Source: Planctomycetaceae bacterium (GTDB lineage: Bacteria > Planctomycetota > UBA1135 > GCA-002686595). Taken from it: a DNA stretch of 64,000 bases. The stretch covers positions 53,174-117,173 of the forward strand of contig WGMC01000031.1 in the NCBI GenBank assembly GCA_016125265.1, in the 5' to 3' direction. Both the position numbers and the translations under genes were made by a program. Shown here piece by piece: positions 37,030 through 45,943 of the stretch. Below the pieces are notes generated by a model, which was not told where the DNA came from, did no database searches, and saw only the letters and a list, made by a program, of their open reading frames with translations. Numbering within the stretch: the first letter of the stretch is position 1; every line of letters starts with the position of its first letter.

Positions 37030-38136
37030 GTGCCGAAGCCGCCCCCCGAACTCTCCGTCGTGGTGCCCGTCTACCGCAACCGCGCGACCCTTGGCGAGCT
37101 GGTGCGGCGCATCGACGCGGCCCTCGCGGGGGAGCGCGCGGAACTCGTCGCGGTGGTCGACGGATCGCCGGACGACAGCCTCGAGGTGCTGCTCGCCTTG
37201 GCCAAGGACCCGGCCGCGACGCCGCAGGGGCTCGAGGTGGTGCCCGTCGAACTGGCTCGCAATTTCGGCCAGCACGCGGCGCTCTGCGCCGGTTTCGAGC
37301 TCGCCCGCGGCAAGTGCGTCCTGGTGCTCGACGCCGACTTGCAACAACTCCCCGAGGACTTGCCGCGTTTCGTCGCGACCTGGCGCGCTGGGCACGACTT
37401 CGTCAGCGGCTGGCGCATGCAGCGGCGCGATCCCTTCGGACGGCGCCTCGGCAGTTGGTTCATGAACCGCCTCGTGCGCTCCCTGACCGGCGTGCAACTG
37501 CACGATTGGGGCTGCCCGCTGGCGGCGATCGATCGCTCCGTCGTCGAGCGCGTCGCCACCGCCGGTGAACAGCGTCGCTTCCTGAAGCCGCTCGTCGCCA
37601 AACTCTCCCGGCGCCCCACGGAGCTGCGCATCGAAGGCCTCGCCCGCGAGGGCAAGAGCGCGTACTCCAGCCTGGCGCTGCTCGGCGTGAGCCTGGACTT
37701 CGCGGTGTCCTTCAGCCAGCGGCCGTTCCTCAAGCTGGTGGGGCTCGGCGCACTGACCACGGCGGTCGGTGTGCTGGTGGGCGGCGGGTACCTGGTGCTG
37801 CGGGTGCTCGGCGTCGTCGAGGCCGAGACGCGCCTGCAGGCCGTGGTGCTGCTCGCCCTGATCTTCGGCGGACAGGCGCTGCTCCTCGGCGCGCTCGGCG
37901 AGTTCACCCACCGCATCTACCGCTTGGTGCAGGGTGAGCCGCTCTACGAAGTGCGCACCGTGCACGGCGCTGCGCACGGTTCGGCGCACGGTTCGGCGCA
38001 CGGTTCGGCGCACGGTTCGGCGCACGGTTCGGCGCACGGTTCGGCGCACGGTTCGGCGCAGAGTGCGCCGTCGGTTTCCCCGCAAGGCGCCGCGCAAACT
38101 GCCGCGCAACGCGACGCGGCCGCCAACCGGTCGTGA
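37030..38136 (+). CDS. family 2 glycosyltransferase, GtrB/DPM1-like
   Basis: 368 residues, GTG start. The N-terminal GT-A domain has LSVVVPVYRNRATLGELV, the DGSPDDS motif and LVLDADLQQLPEDLP. Two membrane helices follow (LVGLGALTTAVGVLVGGGYL and the AVVLLALIFGGQALLLGALG region), as in polyprenyl-phosphate glycosyltransferases that load sugars on undecaprenyl phosphate. The C-terminal ~50 residues contain seven tandem HGSA units encoded by a 12-bp minisatellite. The stop overlaps the next gene (GTGA), suggesting that the sugar-lipid it makes feeds the GT-C protein downstream. Confidence 0.88.
   Translation: MPKPPPELSVVVPVYRNRATLGELVRRIDAALAGERAELVAVVDGSPDDSLEVLLALAKDPAATPQGLEVVPVELARNFGQHAALCAGFELARGKCVLVLDADLQQLPEDLPRFVATWRAGHDFVSGWRMQRRDPFGRRLGSWFMNRLVRSLTGVQLHDWGCPLAAIDRSVVERVATAGEQRRFLKPLVAKLSRRPTELRIEGLAREGKSAYSSLALLGVSLDFAVSFSQRPFLKLVGLGALTTAVGVLVGGGYLVLRVLGVVEAETRLQAVVLLALIFGGQALLLGALGEFTHRIYRLVQGEPLYEVRTVHGAAHGSAHGSAHGSAHGSAHGSAHGSAHGSAQSAPSVSPQGAAQTAAQRDAAANRS
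37972..38055 (+). repeat. 12-bp minisatellite, 7 perfect copies
   Basis: GCGCACGGTTCG repeats seven times without a mismatch inside the C-terminal coding region of the glycosyltransferase, encoding (AHGS)n in frame. The perfect repetition implies recent expansion or contraction. The unit length is a multiple of three, so copy-number change keeps the frame. Confidence 0.95.
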
Positions 38137-40340
38137 CGTTGGAGGGCACCGATCGCGCAGCTCTGCGCGCCACGCCGCGGCAACTGCTGCTCGTCTTCGC
38201 CGTGGCGGGCCTCGCGCCGCTCCTCTTCTGGAACAAGGCCGTGCACCAGGACGACTGGGCGTACCTGCGGGTCGCCGAGTTGCTCGTCCAACACGGCGGC
38301 GACGTGCTCTCGCAGAGCACGACCTACCAGGGCCTGCCGATCACCGTCGAGACGGGAGTGATGCACGGGCCCGTGTGGCTCTGGGTGCTGGCGCTCTGCG
38401 ACACGATCGGCGGCGCGGCGCACCAGATTGGCCTCGCGCACCTCGTTTCGGCCCTGTGTCTCGGTGTCCTGGCCGCGTCGGTGGCGAGTTTGGCCGCGCG
38501 GGTCGGAGCGCGCCCCGTCCCCACGGCCCTCGCCCTCGCCCTCGCGCCGGCGCCGCTGGTGCTCGCTTCCGGGTTGATGACCGACCTGCCGATGGTCGCG
38601 CTGTTCGCGGCGTCCATGGCGTGTGCCGTGCGCGGCCTCGAAACCGGTCGGCGGGGTGTGCTGGTGGGGGCCGGCGTGCTGGCGCTCCTCTCGGGTTTGA
38701 CGCGGTACCACGGGCTGAGCGCACTTCCGTTGCTCGCGGCCCTCGTGCTGCTCTGGCCCAACGTGCCAACGGCGTTCCGACGGCGCGGGTGGATCGCGCC
38801 CGCGGTGGCGCTCGTCGGAGCGGTGCTCTACTTCGCATTGGCCCTCGCCGCGACAGGCGGCCTGGAGCTGGCCCGCGCCCAGGAGGGATTGGGCCTCGCG
38901 CAAATCGACCACACGGCGTGCCTGCTGGCGGCCGTGGCCGCGCTGGGCGGCGTGGGCCTCGGCCTTGCACTTGGAGCCCTCGCCGCACCGCGGGAGCTGT
39001 GGCGCGAACTGCGCGCGACGGAGCGCTTCCAGTGGGCACGCTGGCTCGCCATGCCGCTCGGCGCGTTCTTCGCGGTGTTGGGGTGGCGCGTCGCCAAGGT
39101 GCGGCCCGAGGGCTTCGTCAACGAACTCCTGCACCACGGGGTCTTCGTCTTGGGCGCGCTCGGTCTGGTCCTCGGCCTCCTCCCGTGGATGCCGCGCGCC
39201 TTTGCCGACGGATGGCGCGCCTGGCGCGAGCGCGACGGCGCCGCAGCGTGGCTGTCGCTGTGGCTCGGCGGATTCGTGATCGCCGCGTGGTGGACGCTGC
39301 CGTTCGGCGCGACGCGGTACGCACTGCCCGCGCTGCCGGCGCTGTTCCTCCTGGGTGGCCGCCTGATCGCCCGCCTGCCCGCGCGGGCCGCCTGGGCCGG
39401 TGCCGCCTGCAGCGCGGTGCTGGGAGTGCTCGCCGCCGGCGCCGACCACCGCGCCGCCGCCATCTACCCGCGGATCGCGGCCGAGGTGGCCCAGCGCGTC
39501 GCACCGGGGGGAGCCTGGCACGGCCCGACCACGTGGATCTGGGGCGAACTCGGTTTCCGCTGGTACCTCGAGAGCCTCGCGGGTCTCGAGGTGTTGCCGA
39601 CGGCCTCGAACGCACCCCGCGAGGGCGATCGCATCCTCAAGTCCATGGTGCTCTCGACCGCCAGCCCGGACGACGGCAAGAGCGGGCGCTACCGCTTGCA
39701 CCCGGAGGTCGTGCGGCGACTCGAATCGACGTCCGTCGACGAGTTCACAGACCCCTGGCCGGTGCGCATCCACAACAGCCACGCGGGCGCCGGCTTTTAT
39801 GGCGCGGACGCGGGTTTCCTGCCGTTTGCACTCAGCGCCGTGCCCCACGACCGCCTGCAGGTCTGGACCGTGCGCGCGTCGAATCCGTTCCTGGAGGGCC
39901 TCGAAGGCGCGGCGATCGAGACGGCCCCGGGCGGCTTCGTGCGGGCGCAGCGGTTCCTCGTGGACCCCGCGCAGTCCCAGGACATGGCCGTCGAGATCCT
40001 CTTCCCCGGCCGCGTCACCTACCGGAGCGTGCCGGTGCCCGAGGGCACGACCGAGTTCGCCGTCGAGGTCGGCGAGCACTTCCGCCTGACCTACGAGCCG
40101 GACCCGAGGCCGGTCACGGTGGCGCGGGTGTGGCTCTTCGACGAGGTGGTCGCCGAGCAGCGCTTCGAGGCACGCGGCGACGAACCCCGCCTCTGGTATT
40201 CCCTGCGCGCGGACCTCTCGGCCCACGCGGGTCGCGCCGTGGACCTCGCCTTCCAGGTGGTGAGCGACCCGCCGGCGCCGCCGGATGTGCCCCCGGCGCG
40301 GGTCAACGCGGGCTTCGCCAACCCGCGTTTCCTGCGCTGA
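38133..40340 (+). CDS. GT-C (ArnT/PMT-like) integral membrane glycosyltransferase
   Basis: 735 residues, GTG start. About ten to twelve membrane helices fill the first ~470 residues. The first loop has HQDDWAYLRVAELL, the acidic motif used by GT-C enzymes to bind metal or acceptor. A ~260-residue extracytoplasmic C-terminal domain follows. Together with the upstream GtrB-like gene it forms a likely module that moves a sugar from a polyprenyl carrier to a lipid or protein outside the membrane. Sugar and acceptor are unknown. Confidence 0.75.
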   Translation: MTLEGTDRAALRATPRQLLLVFAVAGLAPLLFWNKAVHQDDWAYLRVAELLVQHGGDVLSQSTTYQGLPITVETGVMHGPVWLWVLALCDTIGGAAHQIGLAHLVSALCLGVLAASVASLAARVGARPVPTALALALAPAPLVLASGLMTDLPMVALFAASMACAVRGLETGRRGVLVGAGVLALLSGLTRYHGLSALPLLAALVLLWPNVPTAFRRRGWIAPAVALVGAVLYFALALAATGGLELARAQEGLGLAQIDHTACLLAAVAALGGVGLGLALGALAAPRELWRELRATERFQWARWLAMPLGAFFAVLGWRVAKVRPEGFVNELLHHGVFVLGALGLVLGLLPWMPRAFADGWRAWRERDGAAAWLSLWLGGFVIAAWWTLPFGATRYALPALPALFLLGGRLIARLPARAAWAGAACSAVLGVLAAGADHRAAAIYPRIAAEVAQRVAPGGAWHGPTTWIWGELGFRWYLESLAGLEVLPTASNAPREGDRILKSMVLSTASPDDGKSGRYRLHPEVVRRLESTSVDEFTDPWPVRIHNSHAGAGFYGADAGFLPFALSAVPHDRLQVWTVRASNPFLEGLEGAAIETAPGGFVRAQRFLVDPAQSQDMAVEILFPGRVTYRSVPVPEGTTEFAVEVGEHFRLTYEPDPRPVTVARVWLFDEVVAEQRFEARGDEPRLWYSLRADLSAHAGRAVDLAFQVVSDPPAPPDVPPARVNAGFANPRFLR

Positions 40341-40593
40341 ACCGGGGGCGGAGCAGGGGCTGCGCGGCGGTCTGCGCGGCCCCCGCCCCAAAAAAGCGCG
40401 CAACCCCGGGCGGCCGAACTCGGTCGTTGGGGACGGGACGCAGGGACCGGGGCGCCAACCGAGCGCCGCGGGAGGATCTCCCCGTTGGACTTGCGTGCAG
40501 GGCCCCACCCCGGGGTGGCTACAGCATCGACTCGGAACGCCCGAAAGCCTATGAACTTGGCCCCTAGGGCGCCCCCCCGGCGCCCTGTTCCCC

Positions 40594-41514
40594 ATGAGCG
40601 ACATCGCAAGTTCCTCTGCGTTGCTTCCCGATTCCCCGTCCCCGGTGGGCCGCGCGGACAGCCGCGCGACCGATTCGCAGGTGGCCGATCGCCCGACTGG
40701 CGAACTGCGCCGCGCCGAGGGCCCCCGCGACTTCGACGCGCTCGTGCGCGCCCTCGAGCCGCTCCGCCGCCAACTGGTCGACCACGAGCTCTACCGCCGC
40801 CTGCGGACCACGGACGACCTGTCCCTGTTCGTCTCCCACCACGTGTTCGCGGTGTGGGACTTCATGTCGCTGCTGAAGTCCCTGCAGCGCGAGCTGACCT
40901 CCGTGGACGTGCCCTGGACCCCGAAGGGCAGTCCCGCCGCGCGCCGCGCGATCAACCAGATCGTGTTGGCGGAGGAGAGCGACCTGTTGCCCGACGGCCG
41001 CGTGCTGAGCCACCTCGAGTTGTACCGCGAGGCCATGGAGCAGTTGGGTGCGGACCTCGGACCGATCGACGACTTCCTGGCGCGCATCCAGCGCCGCCAG
41101 GGTGTGGTCGAGGCGATCACCCAAGCCGGGGCGCCGTGCCACGCGCGCAGCTTCGTGCAGTCGACCTGGCGCATCGTCAAGTCGCGCTCCGTGCCGATGA
41201 TCGCCGCGGCGTTCACCCTGGGGCGCGAGGACGTGATCCCCGAGATGTTCCGCGGCATCGTCGAGCACCTCAACACACAAAGCCCCGAGCGCACCGGCGC
41301 ACTTGCGCTCTACCTCCAGCGCCACGTGGAACTCGACGGCGACGAACACGGACCCGCGGCCGCGCGCCTCCTGGTCGAGGTGCTCGGCGACGACGCCAAC
41401 GCGTGGGCCGACGCCCACAACGCGGCGCGGGCGTCGCTGAAGGCGCGCATCGCCCTCTGGGACGGGGTGCTCGCCCAGATCCGCTCCCCCAGCAGCAGCG
41501 CCGCGGGATGCTGA
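40594..41514 (+). CDS. DUF3050 heme-oxygenase-like-fold protein
   Basis: 306 residues. After a ~45-residue low-complexity N-terminus, the all-helical core matches DUF3050: VDHELYRRLRTTDDLSLFV, SHHVFAVWDFMSLLKSLQRE, VLSHLELYREAM and LQRHVELDGDEHGPAAARLL. The spread of His/Glu positions (SHHVF, HLELY, HVELDGDEH) fits a heme-oxygenase-like dimetal oxidase fold. Substrate unknown. Its stop overlaps the next gene by 7 bp, making it the first gene of a four-gene operon. The 253 bp upstream hold a strong hairpin at about 40357-40385 but no gene. Confidence 0.75.
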   Translation: MSDIASSSALLPDSPSPVGRADSRATDSQVADRPTGELRRAEGPRDFDALVRALEPLRRQLVDHELYRRLRTTDDLSLFVSHHVFAVWDFMSLLKSLQRELTSVDVPWTPKGSPAARRAINQIVLAEESDLLPDGRVLSHLELYREAMEQLGADLGPIDDFLARIQRRQGVVEAITQAGAPCHARSFVQSTWRIVKSRSVPMIAAAFTLGREDVIPEMFRGIVEHLNTQSPERTGALALYLQRHVELDGDEHGPAAARLLVEVLGDDANAWADAHNAARASLKARIALWDGVLAQIRSPSSSAAGC

Positions 41515-42893
41515 AGGCGGGCCAAAGCGCCCTGGTTCTCCTTGCGCTGCTTGGGGCGGGCTGCTCGGGGTCCGCGGACCGCTCCGACTTGCTGCTCGTC
41601 GTCGTGGACACCCTGCGGGCCGACCACACCTCGCTGCACGGTTACGATCGCCACACCACGCCGACCCTCGATGCCCTGGCGGCGAAGGGAGCCCACTTCG
41701 AGCGCGCCTACGCGGCGAGTTCGTGGACCCTGCCCTCGATGGCGATGCTGCTCGAGGGACGCGCGCGCTCCCACAATGGCGGCGAGTTGTACGCGGGCAC
41801 GGACAACCTGTTCCGCGCGACGGCGCTCGCGGGGTACCGCAACGCGGCGGTCGTGTCGAATCCGCTGCTCGGACCTGCCGAAGGCTACGGCCCGGACCAC
41901 GAGCACTACGACCTTTACCCCGTTGGGCCCAGCGCCAGCAACAACGGCTGGTACGCGCGCGACGTCGCCGAGCGCGCCGAGGCGATCCTCGCGCAGCCGG
42001 ACGATCGGCCGCTGTTCCTCTGGCTGCACTTCTTCGACCCGCACGCCCCCTACACGCCCTCCGGTGGTTCCCTCTTCCCGCCGCGCCGCGACGACACGCG
42101 CCGCGCGCGGTTCCTCGCGGCCCTGCCCGAATCCCAGCGGGAGCTCTTCGACGACGCCGCGTACGAGGGGATCGAGGACCGCATCGCGCTCTACGACACG
42201 GAGATCCGGCGGGTGGACCACGCCCTCGAGCGTGTGCTCAAGGCCGCCGAGTCGCGGAACGAGCGGCGCAACGGCCCCGGCACCCTCGTCGTGTTCACGA
42301 GCGACCACGGCGAGGGCCTCTGGACCCGCGCGTCGATGCAGGGCGAACCGCTGCGCGAGGCAACCCACTTCCCGTACCTGTTCTCGGACCACGGTTTGAC
42401 CCTGCACGAGGAGCAGGTGCACGTGCCGCTCGTGCTCGCGGGACCCGGTGTGCCTTCGGGCCACCGCGAAAGCGCCCCGGTCAGCCTGCTGGACGTGGTG
42501 CCGACGGTGCTGCGGCTCCTCGACCTGCGGCGGCCAACGGGGCTCGACGGTGTGGACCTGCTGGACGGGGAAGCTATCGCCGAGCGGCAGCAGTTGTTCG
42601 GCGTGACGTCGCGGTACACCAGCGCGCTCGAAGCGGGGCGCCATCGCCTCCACCTGCCGCGCGAGTACCTGGTGGAGCAGCGCGGAATGGGGCCGGAACT
42701 CTTCGACCTGCGCGAGGATCCGGGCGAAACGGCGCCGCTCGATCGTCCCGAGCTCTCCACCCGCCTCGCCGCCGACGCGGCCGCCTGGCGCGAGCGCTAC
42801 GGCGAGCGCCCCGCGACCACCACCCCGACCGATCCGCGCCGGCAAGAGCTCCTGAACCGGCTGGGGTACACCAGCGGGCAGGCGGATCGATGA
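41508..42893 (+). CDS. lipoprotein sulfatase-superfamily protein without a formylglycine Cys
   Basis: 461 residues from the ATG at 41508. A lipoprotein signal with lipobox LGAGC is present. The alkaline-phosphatase-superfamily core has LLVVVDTLRADHTSLHGYD, SSWTLPSMAMLLEG at the nucleophile site, FLWLHFFDPHAPYTP and VVFTSDHGEGLW. Thr replaces the Cys/Ser of true sulfatases, as in the minus-strand relative near 14 kb, so a phospho- or phosphono-transfer role is more likely than sulfate-ester hydrolysis. It overlaps both neighbours, so translation is coupled. Confidence 0.75.
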   Translation: MLKAGQSALVLLALLGAGCSGSADRSDLLLVVVDTLRADHTSLHGYDRHTTPTLDALAAKGAHFERAYAASSWTLPSMAMLLEGRARSHNGGELYAGTDNLFRATALAGYRNAAVVSNPLLGPAEGYGPDHEHYDLYPVGPSASNNGWYARDVAERAEAILAQPDDRPLFLWLHFFDPHAPYTPSGGSLFPPRRDDTRRARFLAALPESQRELFDDAAYEGIEDRIALYDTEIRRVDHALERVLKAAESRNERRNGPGTLVVFTSDHGEGLWTRASMQGEPLREATHFPYLFSDHGLTLHEEQVHVPLVLAGPGVPSGHRESAPVSLLDVVPTVLRLLDLRRPTGLDGVDLLDGEAIAERQQLFGVTSRYTSALEAGRHRLHLPREYLVEQRGMGPELFDLREDPGETAPLDRPELSTRLAADAAAWRERYGERPATTTPTDPRRQELLNRLGYTSGQADR

Positions 42894-43768
42894 ACGGCGC
42901 GGCTCCGCGCCTCGCGCCGCGGCGCTTCTCGCGCGGCCGGTTGCTCGCGTTCCAGGGCCTCGAGTCCCTGGCGGCAGCCCTTGGCGGACGCGCGTTCTAC
43001 CGCGCGACGTGCCTGTCGGCGGGCCGCCTGCAGATCCGCGAGGAAACGGTGCACGCGCCCGGGTTGGCGGCCGAACTCGAGGGTCTGCGCATCCTGCACA
43101 TCTCGGACCTGCACGCGGGTCCGTTCCTCGGCGCCGGCGACCTCGAACACGCGGTCGAACTCGGCCGCCGATTCGCGCCCGATCTGCTCGTACTGACCGG
43201 GGACCTGATCACGCGCAGGGCGGAGGAGGCCTACACGCTGCTCGGCGACCTGGCGCAGATGGGCGCGCGGCTCGGCAAGTACGCCGTGTTCGGCAACCAC
43301 GACTACCGCGGCCGGCGCGAGCACGAGATCGCGGCGCGGTTCGCCGAGGAGGCGGGGTTCGAGTTCCTGCGCGACCGTGCGGTGCGGTTTGGGTCCGGGC
43401 CGGGGGCGCTCGCGCTGGTGGGCCTCGAGGACCTGGAGGAGGCGCGCGAGCCCGACGCGCGGCGCGCGCGCGTCGACGTGCAGCGCGGCGACGTGGAAGT
43501 GATCCTCTGCCACAACCCGGCCGGCGCGGCCCTCGTGGTGAACGAGCGCACGGCGCTGGTGCTCTCGGGACACACCCACGGGCGCCAGATCAACGTCCCG
43601 CTGGTGCGGCGCCTCGCTCCGCCGCACCCCGGCGACCGCGTGCGCGTCGGCGGCGCGACGCTGATCGTCAATCGCGGGCTGGGGGCGCTCGGCCTGCCCC
43701 TGCGGGTGCGCGCCCGCGCCGAGTTGGTCGGTGTGCACCTCACCGGCCGAGCGGAGGTCGCGCGATGA
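42890..43768 (+). CDS. membrane-associated metallophosphoesterase, YaeI-like
   Basis: 292 residues; the start overlaps the previous stop (ATGA). Calcineurin-like motifs are clear: LRILHISDLHAGPFLG, LLVLTGDLI, YAVFGNHDYRG, VILCHNPA and LVLSGHTHGRQI. The length and the LxI.HISDLH start resemble YaeI/YkuE-type phosphodiesterases that act on lipid head groups such as UDP-diacylglucosamine, though other substrates are known. Its position after a lipoprotein phosphatase-like gene supports an envelope-lipid role. Confidence 0.85.
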   Translation: MNGAAPRLAPRRFSRGRLLAFQGLESLAAALGGRAFYRATCLSAGRLQIREETVHAPGLAAELEGLRILHISDLHAGPFLGAGDLEHAVELGRRFAPDLLVLTGDLITRRAEEAYTLLGDLAQMGARLGKYAVFGNHDYRGRREHEIAARFAEEAGFEFLRDRAVRFGSGPGALALVGLEDLEEAREPDARRARVDVQRGDVEVILCHNPAGAALVVNERTALVLSGHTHGRQINVPLVRRLAPPHPGDRVRVGGATLIVNRGLGALGLPLRVRARAELVGVHLTGRAEVAR

Positions 43769-44661
43769 GCGCCATCGCGCTTTCCGGCGGCGTGCTCTAC
43801 GTGGCGCGCGGGGGCCGCAGTTTGGTCGTGCGCTGTTTCGACCTCGCGGGGCAACCGCTCGAGGCCGGATTCACGTGGACGCCGCCCCAGGGCGGCGGGG
43901 TCGGTGTCAGCGCGCTCGCCGTCGACGACGACCGCCGGCTCTGGGTCGCGGACCGGCGCGCGGCGCGTGTGCGCGTCTTCCACGTGTTCGGCGCGCTGAC
44001 CCACGAACTGGTCCATCCGAGCGACGTGCACGAGGACAAGGCCGGCCAGTTCGCGCGACCGCAGGCCCTTTTTGCGCGCGGCTCGAGCGACGACCTCGAA
44101 CTGCTCATCGGCAGCGCGGGCGAGCGCCGCCACGGGGTGCAGGTGTTCGGTCCGCGCGGCGAACTGCTGCGCTCCTTGCGGCCGGGCGGCGAGCCCCATG
44201 GGCGTTTTGGCGGCATCACCGCCGTGGGTGCCGCTGGTCGCTTCACGCTGGCGGCCGAGGCGCGCGGACCGGTGCACGTGTGGCGCGACCGCGAGTTCCA
44301 TTTCCAGTTCGACGCCGTCGCGCGCGTCGGCGCGCACAGGGCCGGCGGCGCCCGTGCACCGAGCGCCGCGGTCCGTGCCCTCGCCGTGCGCCCGGACGGC
44401 TCGTCGATCCTGGCCTTCGACGGAGGTCCCGTGGGGCTCGGCCTGTTCGACGGTTCGGGGCACCTGGCCCACGTGTTGGCGCACGGCGCGGGCCCCCACG
44501 CGGAGGGCACGACCTCCGTCGTCGAACCGGTCGGTGTGTGCCTGGCGCCCCCGGACGGGCAGGGGGAGGAGCGACTGGCGGTGCTCGACCGCGGTGGCGC
44601 CAGACTCTTGCTTCTCGACCTCGACGGCTCGGGCCGCGGCGAGGCGTTTGCCCTCGGCTGA
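43765..44661 (+). CDS. NHL/SMP-30-like six-blade propeller protein
   Basis: 298 residues, start overlapping the previous stop (ATGA). Repeated blades such as VSALAVDDDRRLWVADRRAARVRVFHV, PQALFARGSSDDLELLIGSA and VRALAVRPDGSSILAFDGG (each given as its span) are typical of NHL-type propellers. No signal peptide is seen, so it is probably cytoplasmic. No catalytic residues are evident. It is the last gene of the DUF3050 operon. The 213 bp that follow hold no gene. Confidence 0.7.
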   Translation: MSAIALSGGVLYVARGGRSLVVRCFDLAGQPLEAGFTWTPPQGGGVGVSALAVDDDRRLWVADRRAARVRVFHVFGALTHELVHPSDVHEDKAGQFARPQALFARGSSDDLELLIGSAGERRHGVQVFGPRGELLRSLRPGGEPHGRFGGITAVGAAGRFTLAAEARGPVHVWRDREFHFQFDAVARVGAHRAGGARAPSAAVRALAVRPDGSSILAFDGGPVGLGLFDGSGHLAHVLAHGAGPHAEGTTSVVEPVGVCLAPPDGQGEERLAVLDRGGARLLLLDLDGSGRGEAFALG

Positions 44662-44874
44662 GGGCGCAGCCCCGCCCGCCTCCGAACCCCGCCGCCCGGG
44701 GACGGCGTCCTTGTCTCCGCCCCGGTTGCGTCGCTGCAAAGGTGCGTCCCGTCGCGGCGGTAGGGGTACAGCTTCTCGGTTGGCCGGGTCGACATACTCC
44801 GAAGCGCTGCGGGTTTTCACGGGCCGGCTAGGGGCATTCCCGCCGGAGGCCACACGACGCCGCGCTGCACCCCC

Positions 44875-45903
44875 ATGAGCCCCGACGCCGCTTCGTCTCG
44901 AACTGTCGCTTCTTCCGCTTCCGCCCCCGCGGCGCCCTTCGCGCACCCCGTCGAGGGCCTCGAGGCGGACGTGCTTCGCCTGACGCAGGCGATCGAGCGC
45001 ATCGCCGCCGGCGACCTGCGCGCGCCTTCGGAACCGGGCACAGGCGGTGCGCTGGCGCCCGCGTGGAAGGCCGTGACTTTGTTGGTGCGGCGCCTCTCGA
45101 CCACCTTCGGCAGCCTCTCGGGCAACTCGGGCGCCGTCGCGAAGGCCGCGGACGAGCTGATCGAGCTCAACAAAACACTCGGCACACAGGCGGAACAGAC
45201 TTCGGCCAAGGCTTCGACGTCCTCGTCCACGGCGGAGGGCGTGAGCCGCAGCGTGCAGACCGTCTCTGCGGGCATGGAGGAGTTGAACGCGAGCATCCTC
45301 GAGATCGCCAAGAGCGCGGGCCAGGCCGCTGGCGTCGCCTCCGAGGGTGTCGCCGTCGCGGGCGCGACCAACCAGGTGGTGGCAAAGTTGGGCGTCAGCA
45401 GCGCGGAGATCGGCAAGGTCGTGAAAGTCATCACGGGTATCGCCGAGCAGACCAACCTGCTCGCGCTCAACGCGACCATCGAAGCGGCCCGGGCGGGCGA
45501 GGCGGGCAAGGGTTTTGCCGTCGTCGCCAACGAGGTGAAGGAACTCGCCAAGGAAACCGCCCGCGCGACCGAGGACATCAGCCAGAAGATCGAGGCGATC
45601 CAAGGCGACACGACGCGCTCGGTCAATGCCATCGGCGCGATCAGCGACATCATCAACCGCATCGCCGACATCCAGGCGACGATCGCCAGCGCCGTCGAAC
45701 AGCAGACCGCCACCACGCGCGAGATCGCCAAGAGTGTCGGCCAGGCGGCCGAGGGCACCGCGGAGATCGCCAGCACCATCCTGCAAGTGGCGAACGTCGC
45801 CGAGCGCACACGCGAAAGCACCACCGACGCCCGTGTGGCGGCGGGCGAACTGCGCCAACTCGCCGCGGAGCTCGGCGAGCACCTCAGCGGGTACCAGCGC
45901 TGA
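44875..45903 (+). CDS. soluble methyl-accepting chemotaxis-type transducer
   Basis: 342 residues. The highly conserved signalling tip is complete ([20 protein letters not shown], then [16 protein letters not shown]), flanked by long coiled coils. There are no membrane segments; the N-terminal ~100 residues include a HAMP-like [20 protein letters not shown]. It is therefore a cytoplasmic transducer that must receive its signal from a partner. The H-NOX gene begins 40 bp downstream, which strongly suggests that partner. Confidence 0.9.
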   Translation: MSPDAASSRTVASSASAPAAPFAHPVEGLEADVLRLTQAIERIAAGDLRAPSEPGTGGALAPAWKAVTLLVRRLSTTFGSLSGNSGAVAKAADELIELNKTLGTQAEQTSAKASTSSSTAEGVSRSVQTVSAGMEELNASILEIAKSAGQAAGVASEGVAVAGATNQVVAKLGVSSAEIGKVVKVITGIAEQTNLLALNATIEAARAGEAGKGFAVVANEVKELAKETARATEDISQKIEAIQGDTTRSVNAIGAISDIINRIADIQATIASAVEQQTATTREIAKSVGQAAEGTAEIASTILQVANVAERTRESTTDARVAAGELRQLAAELGEHLSGYQR

Positions 45904-45943
45904 TCCCGATAGAACCACCCAGCCTAAGCCAACACGTCCGACG

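Noticed and set aside
37944..38109. Cys-Ala-Glu-Pro repeat protein on the minus strand
   Set aside because: It is the antisense reading of the glycosyltransferase minisatellite, inside long shadow frames without conserved sequence.
40357..40400. Intrinsic terminator after the GT-C gene
   Set aside because: The GC hairpin is strong but is followed on the plus strand by an A-run, not a T-run, so it does not fit a plus-strand terminator.
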